Below, piece by piece: positions 22,204-30,580 of a stretch of DNA of 35,250 nucleotides (within the stretch, counting starts at the first letter, position 1; the number at the start of each line of letters is the position of its first letter). Both the position numbers and the translations under genes were made by a program. The notes under the pieces are model-generated. The model was not told where the DNA came from and made no database searches. It saw only the letters and a list, made by a program, of their open reading frames with translations. The DNA is from an uncultured Planctomycetaceae bacterium (GTDB lineage: Bacteria; Planctomycetota; Planctomycetia; Planctomycetales; Planctomycetaceae): the NCBI GenBank assembly GCA_903858815.1, contig CAIOKE010000127.1:1-35250 (forward strand). The letters are read 5' to 3'.

Positions 22204-23709
22204 TTATGGTTTGGTGTTGTCTGCAGCGGCCTGCAGGTAGTTGGCCAGTCGGGTGATGCGTTTATTGAAGACGGCGCTTTCGATCCACAGCTGTGCGGGA
22301 TCCTGTGTTGCTGTGTTACTGACGATGTGTCCTTTTCCGTCGCTGACCCAGCGGCCGGCGGAGTCCAGTTCCTGCAGGATGTTGCTGGCATCCTGTCGCA
22401 GAGTTTTCAGGTTTGGCTTTCGCGTGGGTGCTGGTGCCAGCGGTCCGGTCTGCAGTGTCTGCAGACGCTGTTGCAGCTGTGCATGTCGACTTTCGGCTCT
22501 GAACGAGTAGTGCGTGGGCAGCATGGAGTCATCGTAGGTGAGTTCGTAGGAGTCGCGGACGAAGTACAGAGGTTTGTTGGTTCGCATTTCGTAGAAGCGG
22601 GCCAGTCTGCCATCGGGCAGCAGGGAGCGTTTGATCCAGGCCAGAGCGGCGGGGATGGGTTTCAGGAATTTCGGATCGCCGGTGATTTCGGCAATCGTCA
22701 GCAGTGTCTGGATGGCATCTTCGGATTCGAAGCCGGCGACAGCGGGTGGTTCGAAGCGGCGAGCCCAGATGGGTTGCAGCTGGTGGTTGTACTGCTGGGC
22801 CCAGGCGGGTTGTGGTTCGGGCAGCTGTGCTCGAATCAGGAATTCGCCGAAGCGTATCAGGGCTTCGCGGTAGCGCGTATCGCGGCTGGTCTGGCAGGCC
22901 AGTTCCAGTGTGCGAGTCACGGTGCCGGCCAGTCCATCGTTGAGGGTTTCAAAGTCCCAGTAGTTCTTGAAGCGTCCGCTGGTTTTCCAGTCGTAGTCAG
23001 GAAATGAGGCATTGACGATGGGGCCTGGTTCGACGGGTTGTTGCCAGCCCTGCGGGAAGCCGCCATTGGCAAACTGTGCTTTGAGCAGTGATTCGAGTGC
23101 GAAGCTGACGGCTTCGTGCAGCCGTTCATTTTTGAATTCCAGCTGGTGATCAAGTCGCATCAGGAAGCGGATGGCGGACTGGGATTTGTCATCATCGAGT
23201 GTGGAATAGTTGCGTCCTTTGGCTTTGCCTCGCCCTGCCCTGTAGCGTCCTGTATTTTTGCCCTGCGGGTCGAAGTCGACTCGATCGGCCCAGCCACCGG
23301 ATTCCAGTTGTCCGAAGATCAGTGCATCGGCGGCGTCCAGTGCGGCCTGCAGGTGTTGAGGGTCACGGGTGGCGACGAAGGCGTCCAGCAGTGCTTCTCC
23401 GACAGCCGGGGTGCCGGGTGGCTGGACCCAGATTTCGGTGGCTGTGGCAGTCCCTTCACCGCGTCGCTGTTTGAGATCGAGAGAGACCTGATAGACATAG
23501 CCACCGCGTACGGCGATGGTGTCTGTCATGAATCGCACAGCCTGCTGCAGAGCCGTGCGAACGGCTGGGATCAGCTGTCGATCGTCGGTGTACCGTTCAT
23601 CGGTTGCGGGCTGTGGTATTGCTGCTGAGGAGGCTGACGGAAGTCGCGACAGCAGTGTGGCGGACGTGAGCAGCAGCGAAGTGCGGCGTGTGACGGTGGT
23701 GCGTGGCAT
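22204..23709 (-). CDS. Pectate lyase, PL10-like, exported
   Basis: A 501-residue secreted enzyme. The first residues MPRTTVTRRTSLLLTSATLL have a twin-arginine-like or Sec signal. The body shows the (alpha/alpha) toroid of polysaccharide lyase family 10: GGYVYQVSLDL, NGGFPQGWQQP, NDGLAGTVTRTLELA, WAQQYNHQLQPIWARRFEPP and DSYELTYDDS. It would cleave polygalacturonate by beta-elimination outside the cytoplasm. The open frame continues upstream to 23988, through the promoter region and into the next gene, so ATG 23709 at the signal peptide is chosen. Divergent from the DAACS symporter. Absence of other pectin genes nearby makes the substrate uncertain. Confidence 0.85.
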   Translation of the reverse strand: MPRTTVTRRTSLLLTSATLLSRLPSASSAAIPQPATDERYTDDRQLIPAVRTALQQAVRFMTDTIAVRGGYVYQVSLDLKQRRGEGTATATEIWVQPPGTPAVGEALLDAFVATRDPQHLQAALDAADALIFGQLESGGWADRVDFDPQGKNTGRYRAGRGKAKGRNYSTLDDDKSQSAIRFLMRLDHQLEFKNERLHEAVSFALESLLKAQFANGGFPQGWQQPVEPGPIVNASFPDYDWKTSGRFKNYWDFETLNDGLAGTVTRTLELACQTSRDTRYREALIRFGEFLIRAQLPEPQPAWAQQYNHQLQPIWARRFEPPAVAGFESEDAIQTLLTIAEITGDPKFLKPIPAALAWIKRSLLPDGRLARFYEMRTNKPLYFVRDSYELTYDDSMLPTHYSFRAESRHAQLQQRLQTLQTGPLAPAPTRKPNLKTLRQDASNILQELDSAGRWVSDGKGHIVSNTATQDPAQLWIESAVFNKRITRLANYLQAAADNTKP

Positions 23710-23865
23710 GCTGCGTAATTCCGATCCGGGGTGGTTGTAGTGGGAGGTCACAGGTGGAACAGGCAGCAGTTTTTTTGCAAAAAGGCGGTTGAACGGCAAG
23801 TGAGCGAGGTGGGATAGGGGTGTGTTCAGCAGTAGACTGCTGGGGGGCTGTTCAGAGGGAATTGT

Positions 23866-25230
23866 ATGCAGGCTGTTGATGGGGTGCAGGTCATGAGTCC
23901 AGCAGAAGCAACGGGGCGTCAGGGTGGCGGTCATCTGCGGATCCTTGCAGGTCTGGCGGTTGGCATCGTGCTGGGGCTGGCGGCTCACAGCCTGCGGGGG
24001 CCGGATGGCAATCCCGGAGAGCTGGTGGGTCGGGCGGTCTCAGTGGCAGAACCGGTGGGGCGCATATTTCTGCGGCTGATGCAGATGGTGGTACTGCCGC
24101 TGGTCTTTTCGGCCTTGTTTCTGGCGGTGGTTGACGTGGGTGACCTGCGTCGGCTGGGGCGGATTGGTCTGACCACCTTATTCTTCACCGCTTTATTGTC
24201 TATCTCGGCGGTATTGATTGGTGTGGGAATGGTGAATCTGATGCAGCCGGGGCGGGCGATTTCCGGTGAGACGCGTGGGGTTCTGACCAGCAAGTACAAG
24301 GACAAGGCGGGTGAAAACGTCAACCGGGCGAATTCGGCAAAGACGCTCGGCCAGACTCTGGTGGACCTGTTGCCAGAGAATCCGATTCAGGAGATGGCAG
24401 GTGCGGTGGACGGTTCATCCAAGGGTAATGGGATGCTGGCCGTCATGTTTTTTGCACTGCTGGCGGGGATAGCTGCCACGATGCGACCGGCGGAGACGGC
24501 TGTGCTGACGGGGACGCTGCGTGGGGTGTATGAGATTTCGATGACAGTCATTGGCTGGGCTCTGCAGCTGGCGCCTTTGGGGGCCGGCTGTCTGGTATTC
24601 GCTGTGACAGCTCAGATGGGCACAGACATTCTGCGGGCACTGGCAGTCTTTGTGGGTGTCGTGATTGGCGGACTGCTGCTGCACCTGCTGGGGGTCTATT
24701 CGCTTGTGCTGACGCTGTTTGCTCGACAGTCGCCTGTGAATTTCTTTCGTCGTGTCAGCAGTGCCATGTTTGTGGCTTTCAGTACCTCGTCTTCCAGTGC
24801 CACACTGTCGACATCACTGAAGGTGGCTCATGACGAACTGAAGCTGGCACCAGAGACGGCCAACTTTGTGCTGACCGTGGGTGCTACTGGCAATCAGAAT
24901 GGAACGGCCCTGTTTGAGGGCGTGGTGGTGCTGTTTCTGGCGCAGGTCTTCGGGGTGCAGCTTTCCATCAGTCAGCAGATTACGGTTGTGCTGATGTCGG
25001 TGCTGGCGGGCGTGGGTACAGCCGGAGTTCCGGGCGGTTCGATACCGCTGATTATTGTGGTGCTGAAGTCGGTGGGAGTGCCGGCGGACGGGATCGCGAT
25101 TGTGCTTGGAGTCGACCGGATACTGGACATGTCCCGCACACTGGTAAATGTTGTGGGTGATCTGGTTGTGGCAGCCTGCGTGGATGCTCGCCTGCGACCT
25201 GCCGGATCACTGCAGCAGCACGGGCACTGA
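23866..25230 (+). CDS. Dicarboxylate/amino acid:cation symporter (DAACS family)
   Basis: A 454-residue membrane transporter of the GltP/DctA family. Diagnostic stretches are the Ser-rich hairpin FSTSSSSATLSTSL, NQNGTALFEG (NMDGT in glutamate transporters), AGVPGGSIPL and the substrate/cation-binding DRILDMSRTLVNVVGD. Met in NMDGT is replaced by Gln, which may alter ion or substrate preference. Hydrophobic segments begin at about residue 24. A long hydrophilic loop (about residues 135-190) after the fourth helix is larger than in E. coli GltP. ATG 23866 has GAGGG seven bases upstream. The 3' end overlaps the convergent protease gene by 24 bp. Confidence 0.92.
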   Translation: MQAVDGVQVMSPAEATGRQGGGHLRILAGLAVGIVLGLAAHSLRGPDGNPGELVGRAVSVAEPVGRIFLRLMQMVVLPLVFSALFLAVVDVGDLRRLGRIGLTTLFFTALLSISAVLIGVGMVNLMQPGRAISGETRGVLTSKYKDKAGENVNRANSAKTLGQTLVDLLPENPIQEMAGAVDGSSKGNGMLAVMFFALLAGIAATMRPAETAVLTGTLRGVYEISMTVIGWALQLAPLGAGCLVFAVTAQMGTDILRALAVFVGVVIGGLLLHLLGVYSLVLTLFARQSPVNFFRRVSSAMFVAFSTSSSSATLSTSLKVAHDELKLAPETANFVLTVGATGNQNGTALFEGVVVLFLAQVFGVQLSISQQITVVLMSVLAGVGTAGVPGGSIPLIIVVLKSVGVPADGIAIVLGVDRILDMSRTLVNVVGDLVVAACVDARLRPAGSLQQHGH

Positions 25231-26397
25231 GACCAGTTCACCACCGCGAAGGACCTCGATGGTAATTCTGTCACCCGGTCGATGGCTTTCGACTTCAGAC
25301 AGAAACTCATCGGGTTTAATGGTTTTTGTTCCGTTGACTCCGACGATGATATCAGCGGTACTGATGTCACGGGACTCGAAGGTGAAGATGCCTCGTCGTG
25401 AGCGTCGAATCTCCGGGCCTCGCAGGCCGGCTTTCGCGGCTGGTCCTTCGGGATTCATGGTGATGATCCGCAGGCCTTCGTCCGTTTTGGCAACTTCATC
25501 AATTCCGAATTCCGGTCGGATGAAGCGTCCGTGCTGAATCAGTTCCGGCACAATGCGGGCGACGAGGTTGGAAGGGATGGCGAAACCGATACCAGAGTTC
25601 TGACCTGTGCGGCTGGCGATGGCGGTGTTGATTCCGATGACTTCACCGTGTGAGTTCATCAGTGGTCCGCCGGAGTTTCCGGGATTGATGGCGGCATCGA
25701 TCTGAATGACGGACTTGATTGAGCGAGCGCGGGTGACAGGCAGAGTGCGATCCAGACTGGAGATGATCCCGGTGGTCATGGTGCGTTCCAGGCCGAATGG
25801 GTTTCCAATCGCAAAGACTCGCATCCCGACTTTCAGTGCGGAAGAATCTGCGAAGCGAACGGGAACCAGTTTTTCGGCTGGTGCGGAGATGCGGACAACA
25901 GCGAGGTCATTGATGGGTTCACGTCCCACCAGCTCTGCTTCGAATTCTTCACCGGTATGCATGGTGACCAGAATTCTCTGAGCACTTTCGATGACGTGAT
26001 TATTTGTGAGGATGTGTCCACGGTGGTCGAGGACGAATCCGGAGCCGGAGTCGGCTGTGGGGTTTTCCCCCAGCAGTCCTCGAGCCGCACCGATTCGCGT
26101 AGCGATATTAACGACGCTGCGGTCGTTGGCTTCGTAAACGAACGCTGCGACGGCTTCATCGGGCGCCAATCCGGCCGCGTTGTAGACGCGGGGAGGGACC
26201 ATATCGCTGAGGGCATCCTGCAGGATCTGTTCGGTGGGAGCATCTGTTTCTGCGGCGGACACCGTCTGAGCAGGGGTTGTGCGTCGGCGGAACTGCTGAG
26301 CGTGGGCGGTGTCTGTCAGTCCCGGCAGCTGCTGGAACAGCAGCACGGTTGTGGCAGCGAATACAGCGGAAATTCCACACAATGCAGCGGTTTTCAT
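25207..26397 (-). CDS. HtrA/DegP-like periplasmic serine protease with one PDZ domain
   Basis: A 396-residue trypsin-like protease. Residues 1-33 (MKTAALCGISAVFAATTVLL... AHA) are a signal peptide. The catalytic triad is H134 (LTNNHV), D164 (NDLAVV) and S242 (NPGNSGGPL). A single PDZ domain spans about 300-396, so it is closer to DegS-like proteins in length than to DegP with two. Role: degradation or sensing of misfolded envelope proteins. GGAGG lies seven bases upstream of ATG 26397, which settles the start; 17 further open codons upstream are not used. Convergent with the DAACS gene and divergent from the lipoprotein gene. Confidence 0.93.
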   Translation of the reverse strand: MKTAALCGISAVFAATTVLLFQQLPGLTDTAHAQQFRRRTTPAQTVSAAETDAPTEQILQDALSDMVPPRVYNAAGLAPDEAVAAFVYEANDRSVVNIATRIGAARGLLGENPTADSGSGFVLDHRGHILTNNHVIESAQRILVTMHTGEEFEAELVGREPINDLAVVRISAPAEKLVPVRFADSSALKVGMRVFAIGNPFGLERTMTTGIISSLDRTLPVTRARSIKSVIQIDAAINPGNSGGPLMNSHGEVIGINTAIASRTGQNSGIGFAIPSNLVARIVPELIQHGRFIRPEFGIDEVAKTDEGLRIITMNPEGPAAKAGLRGPEIRRSRRGIFTFESRDISTADIIVGVNGTKTIKPDEFLSEVESHRPGDRITIEVLRGGELVSVPVLLQ

Positions 26398-26692
26398 CGC
26401 CGCTTCCTCCGTGAATGCGGGATTGTGTCCGTTTGTGAACGGCGACATTCCATTTGATTCTATCGCGAAACTGCAACGGGGGAAACCGGCAGTTTCTGCG
26501 GCTGGCGTCGTTCCAGGCGATTGGACATCGCGCGTATCGGCACGAATGGGGCTGCAAAATCAGAAAAAACAAAAAAGTCTGCGCAACCGTTAAAGTTTGC
26601 CATGAGGCTGGTCCGATAGCGAAGACACGAGTTTTTCCGCGCTCTGAAAGCAGTTGGTTTTCAGTGGAAAAACGCCTGTCTGGAAAGAAGCC

Positions 26693-27544
26693 ATGCGTCG
26701 CCCCTGTCTCCTCCTCCTCGGCCTTCTGGCCTTTGCTGCCACCGGATGCAGTCTCAACGTCTCCGGCGGTCGCAGCTCCTGCCTTTCTTCACCCTCCTCA
26801 TGGTCCTCAAAGTCACATTCCGACACCTGTCACTGTGGAGCCAGGAAGAACGGAAAGACGTCACTGTTCGGTGGCTTCGGTCGCAGTCGACAGACGACGT
26901 TGCCGAGCCGTCCCGGTCCATTGTTTGCCGGTGATTCGTGGGGTCCGCATCCGTTTTCCGGGATGAACAGCTGTGTGGAGTGTGGTGGTTGTGGTGAGCT
27001 TCCGATGCCGGTGATGACTGGCTGCGGTGAATGTTCGACCTGTGCCCCGATGCCCGACTGTTCGTCACCCATGATGGCTGGTTGTCATGCTCCCAGCTGT
27101 GCTCAGCCCGTCATGCAGCCTGACTGTCATGCACCATCATGTGTGCAACCCGTTGCTCAGCCCGACTGTCATGCCCCCACGTGTGCTCAGCCGATGCTGT
27201 CACCTGACTGTCATGCTCCGCATGTGATGATTGGCCCCGGGCCGGACTGCAGTGGTCCGCTGGCAACTCCGACCTGCCTTGCTCCGCCGATGCCCGGTTG
27301 TTCGATGCCGGCTGCCGGTGCCATGATGCAGCCGCAGAATCATCCGGCTCCTGTGCCTCCTGAGTATTCGCCACCACCGGCCCCGGTACCTCCGACAAGC
27401 GATGGTTCTGCTGCTCCGGTTCCGATGCCGGTTCCGGTTCCAGCCAACGAGCCTGTGCCTGTGCCGGCCACTGACCTGCCCCCGGCCGCCACGCCAGTGG
27501 ATCCTGTGAGCTGGGAAGTTCCGGCATTTCCGCCGATCAAATGA
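26693..27544 (+). CDS. Cys- and Pro-rich lipoprotein, unknown function
   Basis: A 283-residue protein. MRRPCLLLLGLLAFAATGCS is a lipoprotein signal with Cys 19 as the modified residue. The middle holds repeated short units with Cys, of the form PDCHAPSCVQPVAQPDCHAP, in at least four imperfect copies (about residues 122-180), preceded by CVECGGCGELP and MTGCGECSTCAP. The last 80 residues are Pro/Val/Ala-rich (PVPMPVPVPANEPVPVP), typical of a disordered surface linker. Paired cysteines suggest metal binding or disulfide cross-linking at the cell surface; no domain was recognised. GGAAAG stands six bases before the ATG. Followed by a strong terminator. Confidence 0.75.
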   Translation: MRRPCLLLLGLLAFAATGCSLNVSGGRSSCLSSPSSWSSKSHSDTCHCGARKNGKTSLFGGFGRSRQTTLPSRPGPLFAGDSWGPHPFSGMNSCVECGGCGELPMPVMTGCGECSTCAPMPDCSSPMMAGCHAPSCAQPVMQPDCHAPSCVQPVAQPDCHAPTCAQPMLSPDCHAPHVMIGPGPDCSGPLATPTCLAPPMPGCSMPAAGAMMQPQNHPAPVPPEYSPPPAPVPPTSDGSAAPVPMPVPVPANEPVPVPATDLPPAATPVDPVSWEVPAFPPIK

Positions 27545-27573
27545 GTGGTCATTGCTGACAGCAGAAATCTCTG

Positions 27574-27607
27574 AACGGCTGCCGTTTCGATGGCAGCCGT
27601 TTTTTTT
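27574..27607 (+). terminator. Rho-independent terminator of the lipoprotein gene
   Basis: AACGGCTGCC (27574-27583) and GGCAGCCGTT (27592-27601) form a perfect 10-bp stem around GTTTCGAT, running straight into a T-tract to 27607. It begins 30 bp past the stop at 27544. Confidence 0.95.
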
Positions 27608-27729
27608 GATCAACGCGAAAACAGGTTCGTACCTGCAAATGGCACTGCCGCTGAAAAGACAATGCAGGCAGGAGGGTGGAGGTGTTTTTTTCGTGCGGTT
27701 CAGGCCTGTTGTGGTTCAGGTATGACGCG

Positions 27730-27890
27730 AGGGACAAAGCTTGTAGTCTGGGCTTTAGCCCGGGCACGACCTTCTCGTGACCCTTGAAATCCCCGGTGTT
27801 TTTTGAGGGATGGGGCCGAGCAGGAATGCTCGGGCTACATTTTGTCCTCGGCGTCAGGAATGCCCGGGCTACATTTTGGCTGACCACTGA
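27730..27890. repeat. Composite REP repeat, copy 3 (most complete)
   Basis: In order: GGGACAAAGC, GTAG followed by TCTGGGCTTTAGCCCGGGC, the hairpin CACGACCTTCTCGTG, CCCTTGAAATCCCCGG, a T-run, the GTAG-type core (27814-27838, on the minus strand), TTTTGTCCTCGGCGT, the second core CAGGAATGCCCGGGCTAC (27855-27872), and TTTTGGCTGACCACTGA. Copies 1 and 2 are at 4404 and 11525, an inverted one at 22015. It fills most of the gap before the next gene; no other content was seen between 27608 and 27920. Confidence 0.8.
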
Positions 27891-27920
27891 AAACGTTCCC
27901 GGTTTGTGGGAGTGTGGTTG

Positions 27921-28313
27921 TCAGCGGTTGCTGTCGATGGTTGTTCTGCGTGCCGTGCGTTGTTGTCGCAGGGATCGTCGCAGTGCGGCGCGTGAGGCCA
28001 TGGCGTCGGCCATTCCCATCAGTACCAGCCAGAGTGCAAGGAACAGAATGAAGATCACATAGACGGTGGCTATGCGGGCGGACTGAGTCACGAGGGGCAG
28101 GAAGTCACTGAGGAAGATCAGCAGTCCCAGCAGGGCCAGCAGAGTTCCGGATTGTGTTCGTCTGAGGCATTGCTGGTTGCGGTGCAGCAGATCTTCCTGC
28201 GAGGATCCGTCAGGAGGTGACTGGCGGCGTTGTTTATTGTGCCAGACAGCGATGGCGGTTCCTGCGGCGAAGGCCGACAGGCCAACGGCAGCCGATACGT
28301 AATCAATCTTCAT
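27921..28313 (-). CDS. Three-helix membrane protein, unknown function
   Basis: A 130-residue protein with hydrophobic segments at about 5-23 (YVSAAVGLSAFAAGTAIAV), 57-75 (LLALLGLLIFLSDFLPLV) and 82-102 (ATVYVIFILFLALWLVLMGM). Between the first and second is a polar stretch with DLLHRNQQCLRRTQSG, and the C-terminus is strongly basic (RRSLRQQRTARR), probably cytoplasmic. No family was recognised. It is divergent from rnpA, with 190 bp between them. Confidence 0.7.
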   Translation of the reverse strand: MKIDYVSAAVGLSAFAAGTAIAVWHNKQRRQSPPDGSSQEDLLHRNQQCLRRTQSGTLLALLGLLIFLSDFLPLVTQSARIATVYVIFILFLALWLVLMGMADAMASRAALRRSLRQQRTARRTTIDSNR

Positions 28314-28504
28314 TCCGTCAGTCTCGCAGTTTGCAGCGACAGTCTTTCGGTCTGCCAGAGCTGCTCAGAATAAACCGCGGGAAAAAAAAGTCGACTGCAG
28401 TGGCGGGTGTGATGGTAATTCTGCAGAAGCCGGGTATTTTCAGGGGCAGTAAGATTCGGAAGTTCGCAAGGTCGGCAGCAGATCGTCTGGTTGGCAGGTC
28501 ACAG

Positions 28505-28903
28505 ATGAATTCGGGGCAGCATCAGAAGTTTTCGTCCGCCTGTCGCATTCGCGATCCTCGCGACTTTGCTCGGGCGTATGACAGTGGCTTTCGCGCGGGC
28601 GATGGCTATCTGCTGATCTTTGCCAGTCTGAACGGTACGGATCAGACGCGAGTCGGCCTGAGTGTGTCTCGCAAGCACGGCGGTGCGGTACAGCGTAATC
28701 GGCGGAAGCGGCTGCTGCGTGAGGCGGCCAGACGATGTCGCCCTCTGCTGCCACCTGGTCTTGATCTGGTGCTGATACCGCGTCAGCGTGAGGATTTCAC
28801 GCTGGGGGATTTCTGTCGGTCGCTGCCTGATCTGGCGCGCAGGCTGGCCCGACGGATATCTCGGCCGGCGCCCAGGGACGGGAAATCGCAGTCTGATTCC
28901 TGA
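28505..28903 (+). CDS. rnpA: Ribonuclease P protein component
   Basis: A 132-residue basic protein that assists the RNase P RNA in 5' maturation of tRNAs. The family signature is clear: RVGLSVSRKHGGAVQRNRRK then RLLREAARR, preceded by FARAYDSGFRAG and followed by LDLVLIPRQ. ATG 28505 is chosen because the preceding 96 open codons do not resemble RnpA. The usual upstream partner rpmH (ribosomal protein L34) is not present in the 190 bp before it, nor are yidD or yidC after it; the next gene encodes a creatininase-family enzyme. So the common rpmH-rnpA operon is broken here. Confidence 0.9.
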   Translation: MNSGQHQKFSSACRIRDPRDFARAYDSGFRAGDGYLLIFASLNGTDQTRVGLSVSRKHGGAVQRNRRKRLLREAARRCRPLLPPGLDLVLIPRQREDFTLGDFCRSLPDLARRLARRISRPAPRDGKSQSDS

Positions 28904-29011
28904 TTCGGGTCAGCAGATTTGCCAAGTGCGGCAGACCTGCCAGGATACGGTGGATGGCAGACAGCGGGCCGCATGGTGCGTGCACAGTCTGCAGTTTGAA
29001 AGGCAGCTGAA

Positions 29012-29770
29012 ATGAACTGGGCAGATCTGACGTGGCCGGAAATCCAGAAGCTGGCCCCGGATACTCCGGTGGTCTTCCCTGTGGCCGCCATTGAGCAGCA
29101 TGGCCATCATCTGCCGGTGGCAACAGACAGTATGCTGCTGGGTGAAGTGGTACGGCGACTGACGATTTCCAATGGCCAGCAGGTGCTGTTTGCTCCGCTG
29201 CAGTGGCTGGGGAATTCGGATCATCACATGGATTTCGCCGGGACGCTGTCAGCTCGCCCGCGGACCTATCTGGATCTGATCAACGAATCCATTGATACGG
29301 CATTGTCGCATGGTTTTCGCCGGATCCTGTTTCTGAATGGCCACGGTGGCAATATTGTGCCGGGTAAGCAGGCGGTGTTTGAAGCACGGCAGCGTTATCG
29401 GCACAGAAATGATCTGCTGCTGTTGTTTGCCACTTACTGGGATTTTGCTCGGCCGTGGGAGACGCGAGCTGATCTTGTTCAGCGTTCGATGGGACATGCG
29501 TGCGAGTGGGAAACGTCAATGATCCTGCGGATTGCTCCGCAGCTGGTGAAGGATATTTCCGGTTTGCAGACGGTCCCGGTGGAGTTTGGTTTTGAGCCGG
29601 CTTATCGCGGCTGGACGACGAAGGATCGGACGGTTCCTGGACACATGGGATCGCCGCAGCACGCCAGTGCCGACAAGGGCGAACATCTGTTCGCGCAGTT
29701 TGCTCAGGGTGCCTCAGAATTCCTGAGTACGGTTGCGGCGTGGGATGGCAGCGGCAACTGGGGAGCCTGA
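29012..29770 (+). CDS. Creatininase family amidohydrolase
   Basis: A 252-residue metal-dependent amidohydrolase. The metal-binding start motif EQHGHHLPVATDS gives E28, H30 and D39, and NGHGGN is at 109-114; a further acidic ligand is probably in HACEWETSM. Members act on creatinine, on formamide intermediates in riboflavin/F420 synthesis (ArfB) or on mycofactocin peptides; the sequence alone does not decide among these. Start ATG 29012 has AAGG about nine bases upstream. It follows rnpA by 108 bp. The proximity of mch, a C1-carrier gene, may be coincidental. Confidence 0.88.
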   Translation: MNWADLTWPEIQKLAPDTPVVFPVAAIEQHGHHLPVATDSMLLGEVVRRLTISNGQQVLFAPLQWLGNSDHHMDFAGTLSARPRTYLDLINESIDTALSHGFRRILFLNGHGGNIVPGKQAVFEARQRYRHRNDLLLLFATYWDFARPWETRADLVQRSMGHACEWETSMILRIAPQLVKDISGLQTVPVEFGFEPAYRGWTTKDRTVPGHMGSPQHASADKGEHLFAQFAQGASEFLSTVAAWDGSGNWGA

Positions 29771-29810
29771 AGCGTCCGGCTGGTGTCTGGCTGTCAACGT
29801 GCGCTGATGC

Positions 29811-30341
29811 TTACGGCAGCAGTTTGCGCTGGCCACGTTTCTGTCGTTCGGCATTGATCAGCTGCAGGGCATCCGGGATGCGTGCGATGAATCGCACCAG
29901 CTGAGAGGTGGAGCAGCTGAGTGCGGCGGCTGCGCGACGGACGTCGAACTGCATCGCGTCAACGGCATTCAGGGCTTCGGCCAGCAGTGCGGGAAAATCG
30001 AAGTGTCGTTCGCTGCAGACAATCCGCTGTTTCTGGCAGCGTTTCTGCCACAGTGCCGATGGATAGACCTGGGCTGAAGCTGTGGTGCGCAGGTGAATTG
30101 CCAGCTGCAGTCGCAGTCGAAACAGGGCCATCTGACGATTGCTGTCCTGACTGCGAGTTTCAGCGGCAAAGCCTGTGATCCCTGTCGGCTGGTGAATCAG
30201 TTCGACGGCGGTTTCCACCTTATTACGATGCTGGCCACCCGGACCACTGTGTCGACTGGTCCGTAACACACAATCAGCCAGCAGCTGTTCGGGGTTCAGG
30301 CAGGCCGGATGGTGACAGGGCGGCGGAAGGGATGAGTTCAT
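29811..30341 (-). CDS. Release-factor-like GGQ protein
   Basis: A 176-residue protein with the RF-1 catalytic domain: TSRHSGPGGQHRNKVETAV, with GGQ at 35-37, and ITGFAAETRSQDSNRQMAL. The codon-recognition domains of true release factors are missing. Proteins of this build (ArfB/ICT1, PrfH and relatives) hydrolyse peptidyl-tRNA on stalled ribosomes. The C-terminal half is not ArfB-like: a helical region with VRRAAAALSCSTSQLVRFI, similar in outline to a helix-turn-helix, then the basic end RQKRGQRKL. A ribosome-rescue role is likely but not proven. Convergent with the creatininase gene and divergent from mch. Confidence 0.85.
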   Translation of the reverse strand: MNSSLPPPCHHPACLNPEQLLADCVLRTSRHSGPGGQHRNKVETAVELIHQPTGITGFAAETRSQDSNRQMALFRLRLQLAIHLRTTASAQVYPSALWQKRCQKQRIVCSERHFDFPALLAEALNAVDAMQFDVRRAAAALSCSTSQLVRFIARIPDALQLINAERQKRGQRKLLP

Positions 30342-30580
30342 GCGCAGACTGCAGACGGCAAAGATGGATTGCTGAAGAGTCGACCACGCTGGATATGATA
30401 ATCAAAGTGTCGGGTGGTGCTGCTGCAAGGGCCTGCGGAATCTGTATCCGGCAGAGAATCCGGGCTGCGGGAAGTGCGGGGGCGGGCTGATGGGGCAGTA
30501 CAGCCGAAAGGTGCCGGTGATTACACTCCGGAGCACATTTTCGACTCATTTCTTCTCTGATGCGGACCCGGTGAACTCTG

